Source of the DNA: Radicibacter daui
GTDB lineage: Bacteria > Pseudomonadota > Alphaproteobacteria > Radicibacterales > Radicibacteraceae
Length of the DNA stretch: 64,000 nucleotides
Assembly: GCA_030657355.1 (NCBI GenBank)
Contig: CP131057.1
Coordinates: forward strand, 393,501-457,500
Direction of reading: 5' to 3'
In this document: positions 42,120 through 51,775 of the stretch, piece after piece
Layout of the letters: each line of letters starts with the position of its first letter
Position numbering within the stretch: position 1 is the first letter of the stretch
Position numbers and translations under genes: made by a program
Notes under the pieces: generated by a model
Told to the model about the DNA's origin: nothing
The model's database searches: none
What the model saw: the letters and a program-made list of their open reading frames with translations, nothing else

Positions 42120-43760
42120 ATGAAGAGCCTTACCGTCCGGATGCGGATCATCGCCAGTTTTGCGGTGATCGTGGCCATCCTATTGCTGGTTGCGGGCACG
42201 GCGGCCCTGCGGATGGCCAAGGTTTCCGACGATGCTGAAAGCATCGCCCGGCAGGCCGTTCCCGGCATCCTCAATGCCGCCGCCATCCGCTCGGTCTGGG
42301 TCGATCACATGCTGACAACCCGGGCAACGATGACCGATCTTGTGGACAGTGACGGCCAGTTCGCTGCAGACGCCGGTGCGGTGCAAGGCCAGTTCGAGGC
42401 GCTGAACCGCCGGCTGGACGAGGCCGTGACCGGTTATCAGGGCACCATTGCCCAGACGGACGACCACAAGCTGGCGGAAGCCTTTATCAAGGGGCGGGAT
42501 CATTATCTGGCCCTGCACGGCCAATGGCTGGCCTTGCTCGCGCAATCTGCGCCCAGGGATGAAATCCGCAAGTTCGTCGCCACGCAGCTGCTGCCGGCCT
42601 GGACGGAAGGGCGCGCCCAGCTGGACCAGCTGATGGTCTATAATCAGGGTGTCTCTGCTCGCGCCACGCAGGAAATCAGCGATGCGGCGAGAATGACCAG
42701 CATCATTCTCGTCATTGCCGTGCTGCTGGCGGCAATCATCGCCATCCTCAGCGGCTATCTGTTGTTGCAGGCGATGACAAAGCCCATCGCAGGCATCGTG
42801 CGCTCGCTCGGCATCATGGCCGGCGGCGATCTGTCGGTCCGTCTCGACCTGCAGCGCACTGACGAATTCAACGCCATCGAGCTGGGCTTCAACAGCATGG
42901 TCGATGAGCTGCGGGGGCTGGTGAGCCAGGCTCAGCGCTCCGCCGTGCAGATGACGACTTCCGTTACCGAAATCGCCGCCTCTTCCAAGCAGCAGCAGAG
43001 CACCGCGTCCGAAACGGCGGCGACGACGATGGAAATCGGCGCCACCTCGCGGGAAATCGCGGCAACAGCGCGCGATCTGGTGCGCACCATGGGCGAAGTC
43101 TCCGGCACGGCCGAGCAGACCTCGGTGCTCGCCGGCTCCGGCCAGCTCGGCCTCTCGCGCATGGAAGAGGTGATGCATCAGGTGATGGGCGCCGCCGAGG
43201 TGGTGAACAGCAAGCTTGCCGTGCTCAATGAAAAGGCCGGCAATATCACCCAGATGGTGACCACCATCGTCAAGGTGTCGGACCAGACCAACCTTCTGTC
43301 GCTGAATGCCGCCATCGAGGCGGAAAAGGCCGGTGAATACGGGCGCGGCTTTGCCGTCGTCGCCTCGGAAGTGCGCCGCCTTGCCGACCAGACGGCCGTT
43401 GCGACCTATGACATCGACCTGATGGTGCGGGACATTCAGTCCGCCGTCTCCGCCGGCGTGATGGGCATGGACAAGTTCTCCGAGGAAGTGCGCCGCGGCC
43501 TTGCCGAAATGGGTCAGGTCGGAAGCCAGCTCTCCCAGATCATCCAGCAGGTCCAGGCTCTCGCACCTCGGGTGCTGACGGTCAATGAAGGCATGCAGGC
43601 CCAGGCCGCGGGCGCCGAGCAGATCAATGAAGCCTTGAGCCAGCTGGGTGAAGCGAGTTCCCAGACGGCGGAATCGCTGCGTCAGGCCAGCCTTGCGATC
43701 GAGGAACTCAACCAGGTGGCGACCGGGCTCAGAACCGGCGTCAGCCGCTTCAAGGTCTGA
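42120..43760 (+). CDS. wspA: Methyl-accepting receptor of the Wsp system
   Basis: 546 aa. TM1 at residues 8-31, a periplasmic four-helix ligand domain (residues about 35-190), TM2 about 193-220, then HAMP and an MCP signalling domain. The hairpin tip is [42 protein letters not shown], with the E-A-G-E-Y-G-R-G-F wording typical of WspA (the sensor of surface contact in Pseudomonas). First gene of the seven-gene cluster; it controls the WspE kinase. Confidence 0.93.
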   Translation: MKSLTVRMRIIASFAVIVAILLLVAGTAALRMAKVSDDAESIARQAVPGILNAAAIRSVWVDHMLTTRATMTDLVDSDGQFAADAGAVQGQFEALNRRLDEAVTGYQGTIAQTDDHKLAEAFIKGRDHYLALHGQWLALLAQSAPRDEIRKFVATQLLPAWTEGRAQLDQLMVYNQGVSARATQEISDAARMTSIILVIAVLLAAIIAILSGYLLLQAMTKPIAGIVRSLGIMAGGDLSVRLDLQRTDEFNAIELGFNSMVDELRGLVSQAQRSAVQMTTSVTEIAASSKQQQSTASETAATTMEIGATSREIAATARDLVRTMGEVSGTAEQTSVLAGSGQLGLSRMEEVMHQVMGAAEVVNSKLAVLNEKAGNITQMVTTIVKVSDQTNLLSLNAAIEAEKAGEYGRGFAVVASEVRRLADQTAVATYDIDLMVRDIQSAVSAGVMGMDKFSEEVRRGLAEMGQVGSQLSQIIQQVQALAPRVLTVNEGMQAQAAGAEQINEALSQLGEASSQTAESLRQASLAIEELNQVATGLRTGVSRFKV

Positions 43761-43772
43761 GGAGCCACGGCA

Positions 43773-44288
43773 ATGCTCGCGGGCGGGCAGGCGCGACACG
43801 ACGGCGAAGGCCGGCTCTACCTGCTGTTTCAGCTAGGGGCGGACCGCTATGCGCTCGACAGCCGCGCGATAAGCGAGGTGCTGCCGCGCCGGACCTTGAA
43901 GCGTCTGCCGGAGGCACCGGCCTGGGTCGCCGGCGTTCTTGAGCATCGCGGCGGGCTGGTGCCAGTGATCGATCTTGCCGCCCGGGTATCGGGCAACGCC
44001 GCCCGTCAGCAGACCAGCACCCGGCTGGTCATCGTGCAGTATCCGGTGACAGCGCAGCCGCAGGATTATCGCCTGCTCGGCTTGCTTCTGGAACGGGCGA
44101 CCGAGACGAAGTGGTTGCCGGATGCGGGGTTTGAAGCCTATGGACTCGACCGGGGAAGCGCCGATTATCTGGGCCCGATCCAGAAGGACGACCAGTTGAT
44201 CCAGCGGGTGGAAGTGGCAGGGCTGCTTCCCGACGATGTGCGTGCAATGTTGTTCGCGCCCTCCGATCCCGGGGGCGCTGCCGCATGA
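43773..44288 (+). CDS. wspB: CheW-like coupling protein WspB
   Basis: 171 aa CheW domain: YLLFQLGADRYALDSRAISEVLP, WVAGVLEHRGGLVPVIDLAARV, TRLVIVQY. It couples the receptor to the kinase. The C-terminal ~30 residues (QRVEVAGLLPDDVRAML) match WspB better than standard CheW. Starts 12 nt after wspA; its stop overlaps wspC by 4 nt. Confidence 0.9.
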   Translation: MLAGGQARHDGEGRLYLLFQLGADRYALDSRAISEVLPRRTLKRLPEAPAWVAGVLEHRGGLVPVIDLAARVSGNAARQQTSTRLVIVQYPVTAQPQDYRLLGLLLERATETKWLPDAGFEAYGLDRGSADYLGPIQKDDQLIQRVEVAGLLPDDVRAMLFAPSDPGGAAA

Positions 44289-45508
44289 GCGCCCGTATCG
44301 AACAATTTCTTAAAGACCGGATCGGCCTTGATGCCGCCTCCATCGGCCCTTCGGTAATCGGCGCGGCCGTGCGCCAGCGTATCACCGCTACAGGAAGCGA
44401 CGGCGCGGCCGGCTATTGGGACAGGCTCTCGACCTCCACCACCGAGCAACAGGCGCTGATCGAGGCGGTGGTGGTGCCGGAGACCTGGTTCTTCCGCTAT
44501 CCGGAATCCTTCCAGTTGCTTGCCCGCCTAGCCCTGTCGCGCGCTGCCACGCTGACCGCAGGGCGCAAACTGCGCCTCCTCAGCCTTCCGTGTTCCACGG
44601 GGGAGGAGCCCTATTCCATGGCCATGGCGCTGCTGGATGCCGGCGTGCCGGCCACCAGCTTCGAGATCGATGCCCTCGATATCAGTGCCCGTGTGCTTGA
44701 GGTGGCGCAGAAAGGCGTGTTCCGCGCCAACTCTTTTCGCGCCGACGATCTGACCTTCCGCGCCCGGTATTTTACCGGGGGTGAGGACGGCTTTCTGCTG
44801 AACAGCGCGGTGCGCGCACAGGTGCGGTTCCGCACGGCCAATCTGCTGGAGGCCGCCCCGGCTGCCGATCACAGCTATGATTTCATCTTCTGCCGTAACC
44901 TGCTGATCTATTTCGATCTTGAAACCCAGCTTGCTGCTCTGGCGCGGCTGGAGCGCCTATTGCATCCGCAAGGCATCCTGTTTGCGGGCCCGGCCGAAGC
45001 TTCCCTGCTGACCGGCAACGGGCTGAAGCCGCTTGGGGAACCCCGAACCTTCGCCTTTGCGGCCCGTGAGGCCAGCAACGAGATGGCGACCCGCCGCGAA
45101 CCCAAGGCGCCTCCACCCGTGCGCAGCCCGCTTCCGGCAGCGCCGGCCCGTACTGCCTTTGCCGGGGTAAAACCGGCCTTCGCGCAGGCCGCCCGGCCGG
45201 CACAGCCCAAAGCTGAGGCATCTGATCCTGCCGCTGCCGAAATGCTTCAGGCAATCTCCCGGCACGCCGATAGAGGCGAGCGGGATGCCGCGCTGGCGCT
45301 CTGCGAGGGCTATCTGCAGAAATTTGGCCCGGCGGCGGACATTTTCTGCTGGCTCGGCCTGCTGAATGACGCTGCCGGCCAGGTAAGGGCGGCAGAGGGA
45401 TATTACCGCAAGGCGCTTTATCTGGAGCCGCAGCACGCCGAAGCGAAGGCACACATGGCAGCGCTCAGGGCCTTTCATAATCCGGCCTCCGGCGGAGGCA
45501 GGCGATGA
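44285..45508 (+). CDS. wspC: CheR-type methyltransferase with C-terminal TPR, WspC
   Basis: 407 aa. Methyltransferase domain: LRLLSLPCSTGEEPYSMAMALLDAG binds SAM, and YDFIFCRNLLIYFDLETQ is the CheR motif. After a Pro/Ala-rich linker (about residues 260-310) the C-terminus has TPR-like helices (AALALCEGYLQKFGPAADIFCWLGLLNDAAG, YRKALYLEPQHAEAKAH), the arrangement of WspC. It methylates WspA glutamates to tune sensitivity. Overlaps both neighbours by 4 nt. Confidence 0.93.
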   Translation: MSARIEQFLKDRIGLDAASIGPSVIGAAVRQRITATGSDGAAGYWDRLSTSTTEQQALIEAVVVPETWFFRYPESFQLLARLALSRAATLTAGRKLRLLSLPCSTGEEPYSMAMALLDAGVPATSFEIDALDISARVLEVAQKGVFRANSFRADDLTFRARYFTGGEDGFLLNSAVRAQVRFRTANLLEAAPAADHSYDFIFCRNLLIYFDLETQLAALARLERLLHPQGILFAGPAEASLLTGNGLKPLGEPRTFAFAAREASNEMATRREPKAPPPVRSPLPAAPARTAFAGVKPAFAQAARPAQPKAEASDPAAAEMLQAISRHADRGERDAALALCEGYLQKFGPAADIFCWLGLLNDAAGQVRAAEGYYRKALYLEPQHAEAKAHMAALRAFHNPASGGGRR

Positions 45509-46185
45509 CAGCCGGCCTGAACAACCCGCTCGAAGCAGCCGTGGATGATTGCTGGAACCGCATTGGCATTCGCGGCGACCGTAGCTGCGAAAAGCTGACC
45601 GAGCACATCCACTGCCGCAATTGCCCGGTCCATGCCGAAGCGGCTGTGCTGATGCTCGACCGCTACAGTGCCGGCACCGATACCGGTTTTGAAGAAAGGG
45701 CGGCGCCGGAAGGCGATACCGGCCCCCGCCAGCCGACGCTCATCTTCCGCATCGGGGACGAGTGGCTGGGGCTGGCAACAACCTTCCTGCTGGAAGTCTC
45801 TCCGGTGGCACCGATCCATACGTTGCCGCATCAGCGCTCGCGCAGCCTGATGGGCCTCACCAATGTGCGCGGCACCCTTGCGGCCTGCCTGTCCCTGCCC
45901 GAGCTGCTCGGCATTGCAGGCGCCGGCGGCAGTCCGGCAGCGACGGGGCGCAGGGTCGTGCCGCTGATGCTGATCCTCTCGGCGCCGGGCGGCCCGCTGG
46001 TTACGCCGGTTGAAGAGGTCGCCGGCATCGACGCCATCCCGCTCGCCACCATCGTGGAGCCGGCAGGCGGCGCCGAGGTCGGGGCACCCTCCTTTACGCG
46101 CGGTGTCCTGCAATGGCAGGGGCGGTCGGTAACGCTGCTGGACGGCGACACGCTGATGGCCGCCATGACCAGGAGCCTCGCGTGA
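45505..46185 (+). CDS. wspD: CheW-like coupling protein WspD
   Basis: 226 aa. The N-terminal ~75 residues carry the WspD-type cysteine segment DDCWNRIGIRGDRSCEKLTEHIHCRNCPVH, followed by a CheW domain (LIFRIGDEWLGLATTFLLEV, LMGLTNVRGTLAACLSLPELLG, VTPVEEVAGI). It is the second scaffold linking WspA to WspE. The stop overlaps the wspE GTG by 4 nt. Confidence 0.92.
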   Translation: MTAGLNNPLEAAVDDCWNRIGIRGDRSCEKLTEHIHCRNCPVHAEAAVLMLDRYSAGTDTGFEERAAPEGDTGPRQPTLIFRIGDEWLGLATTFLLEVSPVAPIHTLPHQRSRSLMGLTNVRGTLAACLSLPELLGIAGAGGSPAATGRRVVPLMLILSAPGGPLVTPVEEVAGIDAIPLATIVEPAGGAEVGAPSFTRGVLQWQGRSVTLLDGDTLMAAMTRSLA

Positions 46186-48407
46186 ACCCGGACGATATGC
46201 GCGATGCCTCGATGCTCGAGCTCTTCCGCATGGAGGCGGAAGCGCAATGTGCCGTTCTCAATAGCGGGCTGATCGAGCTTGAGCGCATGGCAAGCGATGC
46301 CGGCGCGCTGGAAGCCTGCATGCGCGCTGCCCACTCCCTGAAGGGCGCGGCCCGCATCATCGACCTTGAGCCGGCGGTGCATGTTGCCCACGCCATGGAA
46401 GATCTGCTGGTGGCCGCTCAGGAAGGGCGGCTCGCCTTGTCCACCCCGCATATCGATGTGCTGCTGCAAGGCGCCGATATGCTGCTGCGCCTTGGCAGCG
46501 ACGCCGGAGCGGACAGCCTTGCGGCAGCGGGCGCATTGACGGAGAGGCTGAAGGCCCTGCTGGCAGGAGAGGCTGTCATTGCACAGGTGTCCGCCTCTGG
46601 CCCGGCGCCAACGGTAGCAGCAGCTCCTGCGGCGGACCGGGCACCAGCCGAACCGGCCGGCGCCAAGCTCCTGCGGGTCTCGACGGAAAATCTCGACCAT
46701 CTGCTGGATATTTCCGCCAAATCCCTTGTCGAGTTCCAGCGGGTCAAGGCACTGCGAACAGCGCTTGACCGGATCAAGCAAGGGCAGAAGGACGTGGCCC
46801 GCGTCTTTGCGGCCCTGCGCGAGACCACCAGCCTTAACGATCTCGCCCCCCAGGCCCGTGCCCTTATCGAGGAGCTACAGCGGCTGCTCGCCGCCGGGCA
46901 GCAGGATATGCAGACGCATATTGAGGCCTTTGACGATTTTGCCTGGGCCGGAGAGCGGCGCGGCAAGCAGCTTTACGATGCGGCGCTCGGCTCGCGCATG
47001 CGACCCTTTTCGGAAATCACCGCCGGCTGGCAGCGCATGGTACGCGACCTCGGGCAGGAACTGGGCAAGAGGGTGCGGCTGGAGATCGTTGGCGGCTCCA
47101 CCCAGGTAGACCGGGATGTGCTGGAGCGGCTGGATGCACCGCTGCTGCATCTGCTGCGCAACGCCGTTGATCACGGGATCGAAGCACCGGAAGAGCGCCG
47201 CCGGCGCGGCAAGGCAGAGGAGGGGCGCCTGCTCCTCACCGCCCGCCATCATGCCGGCATGCTGGTGCTTGAACTGGCGGATGACGGCGCCGGCGTCGAT
47301 CTGGAAAGGCTGCGCGGCCTTGTTGTCGAGCGCGGTTACGCGCGGGCTGAAACTGCCGCCTTGATGGAAGAGGAAGAGCTGCTGGCTTTCCTTTTCCTGC
47401 CCGGCTTCAGCATGCGGGGAGAGGTAACAGCCATCTCCGGCCGCGGTGTCGGACTGGATGCCGTACAGCATGACCTGCGCCAGCTGCGCGGCGGGCTACA
47501 TATGACCCATGAACCGGGGCTCGGCAGCCAGTTTCATCTGGAAGTCCCGCTCACCCTCTCCGTGATCCGCAGCCTGCTGGTTGAGATTGGCGGCGAGGCC
47601 TATGCCTTCCCGCTGACTCATATTGACCGCATGATCCGCCTGCAACCTGACGGGATCGTGCAGCTCGAGGGCCGGCAGCATTTCTGGCACGAGGGCAAAC
47701 ATGTCGGCCTTGTGCTGGCAAGCCAGTTGCTGCAGCGCCCGGCCGGTGAAGTGGATGCCGCAGGCATTCCGGTGGTGCTCGTCGGAGACAGGCAGACGAC
47801 TTATGGCCTCGCCGTCGATCGTTTCCTCGGCGAGCGCAATCTGGTGGTGCTGCCGCTCGACCCGCGCCTTGGCAAGATACGGGATGTTTCTGCCGGCGCG
47901 TTGCTCGAGGACGGCCGGCCGGCGCTTATCCTCGATGTGGAGGATCTGCTGGGCACCGTTGGACGCCTGCTCGGTTCCGGCACGCTGGAGCGGGTTGGCG
48001 GGCAGGGGCGTTCTGACAATGCCGTTGCCCGCAAGCGGGTGCTGGTGGTCGACGATTCCCTGACGGTGCGTGAGCTGGAACGCAAGTTGCTGGCAGGGCG
48101 GGGCTATGACGTGGCTGTAGCCGTCGATGGCATCGATGGCTGGAACGCCCTCAAGGCCGAGCAGTTCGATCTGCTGATCACCGATATCGATATGCCGCGC
48201 ATGGACGGCATCGAGCTGGTTACCCGGGTACGTGGAAATAGCCGACTGCAGTCTCTGCCTGTAATGGTAGTGTCCTACAAGGACCGCGAGCAGGACCGCC
48301 AGCGCGGGCTGGAGGCAGGCGCCGACTACTATCTCGCCAAGGCCAGCTTCCATGACGAGACCCTGCTGGACGCAGTCCATGGTTTGATCGGGCCTGCGCT
48401 TGGATGA
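46182..48407 (+). CDS. wspE: Hybrid CheA kinase with C-terminal receiver, WspE
   Basis: 741 aa from GTG 46182 (GTGA overlap with wspD). HPt domain with H51 in MRAAHSLKGAAR; dimerisation and HATPase region (LLRNAVDHGIEAPEERRRRGK, LELADDGAGVDLERL, SGRGVGLDAVQHDL); CheW-like domain (PLTLSVIRSLLVEIGGEAYAFPL); C-terminal receiver (VLVVDDSLTVREL, phospho-acceptor Asp in LLITDIDMPRMDG). It phosphorylates WspR and WspF. The layout matches Pseudomonas WspE. Confidence 0.94.
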   Translation: MNPDDMRDASMLELFRMEAEAQCAVLNSGLIELERMASDAGALEACMRAAHSLKGAARIIDLEPAVHVAHAMEDLLVAAQEGRLALSTPHIDVLLQGADMLLRLGSDAGADSLAAAGALTERLKALLAGEAVIAQVSASGPAPTVAAAPAADRAPAEPAGAKLLRVSTENLDHLLDISAKSLVEFQRVKALRTALDRIKQGQKDVARVFAALRETTSLNDLAPQARALIEELQRLLAAGQQDMQTHIEAFDDFAWAGERRGKQLYDAALGSRMRPFSEITAGWQRMVRDLGQELGKRVRLEIVGGSTQVDRDVLERLDAPLLHLLRNAVDHGIEAPEERRRRGKAEEGRLLLTARHHAGMLVLELADDGAGVDLERLRGLVVERGYARAETAALMEEEELLAFLFLPGFSMRGEVTAISGRGVGLDAVQHDLRQLRGGLHMTHEPGLGSQFHLEVPLTLSVIRSLLVEIGGEAYAFPLTHIDRMIRLQPDGIVQLEGRQHFWHEGKHVGLVLASQLLQRPAGEVDAAGIPVVLVGDRQTTYGLAVDRFLGERNLVVLPLDPRLGKIRDVSAGALLEDGRPALILDVEDLLGTVGRLLGSGTLERVGGQGRSDNAVARKRVLVVDDSLTVRELERKLLAGRGYDVAVAVDGIDGWNALKAEQFDLLITDIDMPRMDGIELVTRVRGNSRLQSLPVMVVSYKDREQDRQRGLEAGADYYLAKASFHDETLLDAVHGLIGPALG

Positions 48408-49411
48408 AGATCGGTATCGTCAATGATATGCCGTTGGCCGTCGCGGCCCTGCGCCGGGCACTGGCCGCCGAGCCGGCCCACAGTGTGGTCTGGGAGGCTG
48501 CCAACGGCGTCGAAGCGGTGAGCCGCTGTGCGGCGGAAACGCCCGACCTGCTGCTGATGGATCTGCTGATGCCCGAGATGAACGGGGCAGAGGCTGTCCG
48601 CCGCATCATGACGGCTACCCCTTGCGCCATCCTGCTGGTTACCTCCGACATCGACCGCAACATGAACCACGTCTTCGAGGCGATGGGCCATGGCGCCATG
48701 GACGTGGTGCGCACGCCGGCCATCGGCCAGTCCGGCCGCGCCGATGTCGAGGCACTGCTTAACAAGATCAACAATATCGGCTGGCTTGTCGGCCAGGGCG
48801 TTCGCCGTAACAGGCCGGCCGGCGGCCAGCCCCGGCATGGCGCGAGGGCAGGGGCGCCACTGGTTGCTATCGGCGCATCTGCAGGGGGGCCCATGGCGCT
48901 GGAAAGCCTGCTCCGGCAACTGCCGGCGGATTTCGACGGCTCGGTTGCCATTGTCCAGCATGTCGACAGCGTTTTTGCCGCCGACATGGCTGCATGGCTC
49001 GGCACCACCTCGCCGCTTCCGGTGCGGGTCGCCAGGGAAGGCGACCGTCCCACCGCCGGCGAAGTGCTCCTTGCCGGAACCGGTGATCACCTGCGGGTCG
49101 AGCCTGGCAACACACTCGCCTATTCTTCTGCACCGCAAAATTACATCTATCGGCCATCGATAGATGTATTTTTCGACAGTATAGTAGAGAACTGGAGCGG
49201 AGATGCGTTCGGCGTGCTGCTGACCGGAATGGGACGGGACGGTGCCCTGGGCCTCAAACACATGCGTGAAAACGGCTTCCTGACCATCGCACAGGACCGT
49301 GAAAGCAGCGCGGTGTACGGCATGCCCAAGGCGGCGTTCGAGATTGGAGCTGCGACGGAGATATTGCCGTTGCAGCGAATTGCCCCCCGACTGGTCGAGG
49401 CGATTGCCTGA
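48404..49411 (+). CDS. wspF: CheB-type methylesterase response regulator WspF
   Basis: 335 aa. Receiver domain residues 1-120 (KIGIVNDMPLAVAALRRAL, phospho-acceptor in DLLLMDLLMPEMNGAEA), then a CheB esterase domain: catalytic Ser in AIGASAGGPMALESLL, His in IVQHVDSVFAADMA and Asp in LLTGMGRDGALGLKHM. It demethylates WspA and resets the system; loss in Pseudomonas locks c-di-GMP high. Starts within the wspE stop (ATGA). It contains an internal terminator-like palindrome. Confidence 0.93.
   Translation: MKIGIVNDMPLAVAALRRALAAEPAHSVVWEAANGVEAVSRCAAETPDLLLMDLLMPEMNGAEAVRRIMTATPCAILLVTSDIDRNMNHVFEAMGHGAMDVVRTPAIGQSGRADVEALLNKINNIGWLVGQGVRRNRPAGGQPRHGARAGAPLVAIGASAGGPMALESLLRQLPADFDGSVAIVQHVDSVFAADMAAWLGTTSPLPVRVAREGDRPTAGEVLLAGTGDHLRVEPGNTLAYSSAPQNYIYRPSIDVFFDSIVENWSGDAFGVLLTGMGRDGALGLKHMRENGFLTIAQDRESSAVYGMPKAAFEIGAATEILPLQRIAPRLVEAIA
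49142..49173 (+). terminator. Terminator-like hairpin inside the wspF coding region
   Basis: TACATCTATCG (49142-49152) and CGATAGATGTA (49158-49168) are perfect 11-bp arms around GCCAT, followed at once by TTTTT. It encodes the conserved Y-I-Y-R-P-S-I-D-V-F-F segment, so it may be coincidence, but the AT-rich codons are unusual here. Confidence 0.45.
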
Positions 49412-49474
49412 ACCCTGCCTCATGCACCGACATGACAAGATGCGCTCGATCGGAAAGTAAAGGGCATGCAGGTG

Positions 49475-50491
49475 ATGGAATTACCCGTCCAGCAGGTGGC
49501 AAAACAGGCGACAGGCCATGCTGCCGACAGCACCATTCTGGTGCTGCTGGTCGATGATCAGGTGATGGTATGCGAGGCGATCCGCCGGGCGCTTGCCAGT
49601 GAAGCCGATATAGAATTTCACTACTGCATCGATCCGGCAAAGGCGCTGGACCTGGTAGAACAGCTGCAGCCGACCGTGCTGCTGCAAGACCTTATCATGC
49701 CGGGCGTCGACGGGTTGCAGCTGGTGGCCCAATACCGCGCCAACCCGCAGCTCAGGGACCTGCCGATCCTCGTGCTCTCCAGCAAGGAAGACGCGAAGGT
49801 CAAGAGCGCTGCTTTCGCCGCCGGCGCCAATGACTATCTGGTAAAACTGCCCGACACCATCGAGCTTATTGCCCGTCTGCGCTACCACTCACGTTCGTAC
49901 ATCGCCCTGCAACAGCGCGACGAGGCGTTCAGGGCGCTGCGTGACAGTCAGCGCAAGCTGGTGGAAGCCAATCTCGAGCTTGAACGGCTCATGAAGTCGG
50001 ACGGGCTGACCGGCCTCGCCAACCGCCGGCATTTTGACGAATATCTCGAGATGGAATGGCGCCGCTCGCAGCGCATGCAGGACGAGCTGTCACTGCTGCT
50101 GATCGATGTCGACTATTTCAAGGTTTATAATGACCGCTTCGGCCATGTCGCCGGCGACGACGTGCTGCGGCGTGTCGGGCGGGTGCTGCATGAAAATTGC
50201 GGCCGGGCACCGGATCTCGCCGCCCGTTATGGCGGCGAGGAATTTGCCATCATCCTGCCAGGGACCCCGCTTGACGGCGCAGAGCGGGTCGCGGCCCGCG
50301 TGCTGGAGAGCATTCAGGCCCTGGCCATCCCCCACAGCATGCCGCAAGAGGGCAGTGTGCTCAGCGTCAGCATCGGCGTTGCCACACTGCCGCCGGAGGG
50401 CGATAGCGGCCCGGTCCAGCTCATCGAGCAGGCTGACGGGGCGCTTTATGAAGCCAAACGGGCGGGCAGGGCGCGGGTAGTGGCCGGTTAA
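49475..50491 (+). CDS. wspR: Diguanylate cyclase response regulator WspR
   Basis: 338 aa from ATG 49475, 10 nt after AAAGGG; an in-frame ATG at 49466 has only a 1-nt gap to that site. An N-terminal receiver with phospho-acceptor Asp in [13 protein letters not shown] (residue 75 counting from 49466), a coiled-coil linker ([21 protein letters not shown]) and a GGDEF domain with the active site [10 protein letters not shown]. The inhibitory I-site RxxD (R-A-P-D) sits five residues before it, so product feedback is intact. It makes cyclic-di-GMP when phosphorylated by WspE, favouring biofilm. The gap to wspF is about 60 nt. Confidence 0.94.
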   Translation: MELPVQQVAKQATGHAADSTILVLLVDDQVMVCEAIRRALASEADIEFHYCIDPAKALDLVEQLQPTVLLQDLIMPGVDGLQLVAQYRANPQLRDLPILVLSSKEDAKVKSAAFAAGANDYLVKLPDTIELIARLRYHSRSYIALQQRDEAFRALRDSQRKLVEANLELERLMKSDGLTGLANRRHFDEYLEMEWRRSQRMQDELSLLLIDVDYFKVYNDRFGHVAGDDVLRRVGRVLHENCGRAPDLAARYGGEEFAIILPGTPLDGAERVAARVLESIQALAIPHSMPQEGSVLSVSIGVATLPPEGDSGPVQLIEQADGALYEAKRAGRARVVAG

Positions 50492-50645
50492 GGCGCCTTT
50501 GGCCAGCCAGGCTTGCTTGTCAGGATTTCCGGCGTGTGATCCAGTATCAGGCCGCTGGAGAAGGCAGCTTCACCCTTGAGTGATCTTCTCCCGGGACAAG
50601 GCGATAAAGCCGGTTGCGGACAAGCCTGGAGGAGGAGCGGCCGCA

Positions 50646-51647
50646 ATGAACAACACGCGCAAACTTGCCCGGGCGCATGAGGCGCTCGGCATCAAGGCGG
50701 CCTCAATGGCGGCCAACCTGCCGACTTTCGAGCATATCGTGCCGGAGGCCGACGAAAGTTTTGTCTGGCGGGTCGATGATTATCCGTGGGAGCGCAATGT
50801 ATGGAACTTCCATCCCGAGGTGGAAATCCACCTCATCTGCAATGCCTCCGGCATGGCCTTTGTCGGTGACTATATCGGGGAGTTCCAGCCCGGTTATCTG
50901 ACCGTCGTCGGCCGCAATCTGCCGCATGACTGGGTCACGGCCACGCGGCCGGGCGAGATCATCAAGGGCCGGGACATCGTGCTTCAGTTTGATGCGGATC
51001 GCATTCTGGGGATTGCCGAAACCCTGCCGGAGCTGGGGCAACTGGAAGAGTTTTTCCTGCGGGCAGAGCGCGGCCTCATCTTCTCCGGCCAGACACTGGT
51101 GGAAGCGCGCCGCCTTGTGGAGGAAATGGGCACCGTCTCCGGCTTTTCCCGCTTTGCCCTCTTCATCCGGCTGCTGGCCCTGCTGAGCAGCACCGAGGAA
51201 TATGAAATCCTCTCCTCGCCGGAATTCGCCCCCAAGCTGGATGCCGAGACGCTGGATACCCTGCAGCGCGCGCTCATCTATATTTTCGAGCACCTGGCCA
51301 GCGAGATACATCTTGCCGATGTCGCTGCACTCTCCGGCATGAGCGAGAGCGCCTTTTCACGGTTTTTCAAAAAGAACACCGGCAACAGCTTTACCGACCA
51401 CGTCAACAAGCTGCGCATCTGGCAAGCCTGCAAGCTGCTGACGGAAAGCGACATGCCGATTACCGAGATCTGCTTTGAGGTCGGTTACCTCAACATTTCC
51501 AATTTCAATCGTACTTTCCTGCGCCACCATCGCATGACGCCCTCCGCCTACAGGCGCCTGGCAATTCACCGCCGACCGGTTCGCACCAGCCCGGAAAGCG
51601 CTTCCGATGCGCATGAAAGTATAGATCTGGCGCATAGCGCGCGCTAG
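50646..51647 (+). CDS. AraC-family regulator of the polyol-type ABC operon
   Basis: 333 aa from ATG 50646, with GGAGGAGGAG about 9 nt upstream. An N-terminal cupin-like sensor (WNFHPEVEIHLICNASGMAFVGDYIGEF) and a C-terminal AraC double HTH (IHLADVAALSGMSESAFSRFF, ITEICFEVGYLNISNFNRTF, MTPSAYRRL). It lies 128 nt upstream of the ABC transporter operon on the same strand and is its likely sugar- or polyol-responsive activator. Confidence 0.92.
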   Translation: MNNTRKLARAHEALGIKAASMAANLPTFEHIVPEADESFVWRVDDYPWERNVWNFHPEVEIHLICNASGMAFVGDYIGEFQPGYLTVVGRNLPHDWVTATRPGEIIKGRDIVLQFDADRILGIAETLPELGQLEEFFLRAERGLIFSGQTLVEARRLVEEMGTVSGFSRFALFIRLLALLSSTEEYEILSSPEFAPKLDAETLDTLQRALIYIFEHLASEIHLADVAALSGMSESAFSRFFKKNTGNSFTDHVNKLRIWQACKLLTESDMPITEICFEVGYLNISNFNRTFLRHHRMTPSAYRRLAIHRRPVRTSPESASDAHESIDLAHSAR

Positions 51648-51775
51648 TTCGCCGCAGCCAAACCTCCCTAGAATTGGCCCCGCGATTGGCTGGCAACGCC
51701 GGCCGCCGGAAAGGCCGCAGCGTGTCTGCATCAAAAGGCCCGCTGAAAAAACAGATAAAATAGGGAGGTCCAGTG

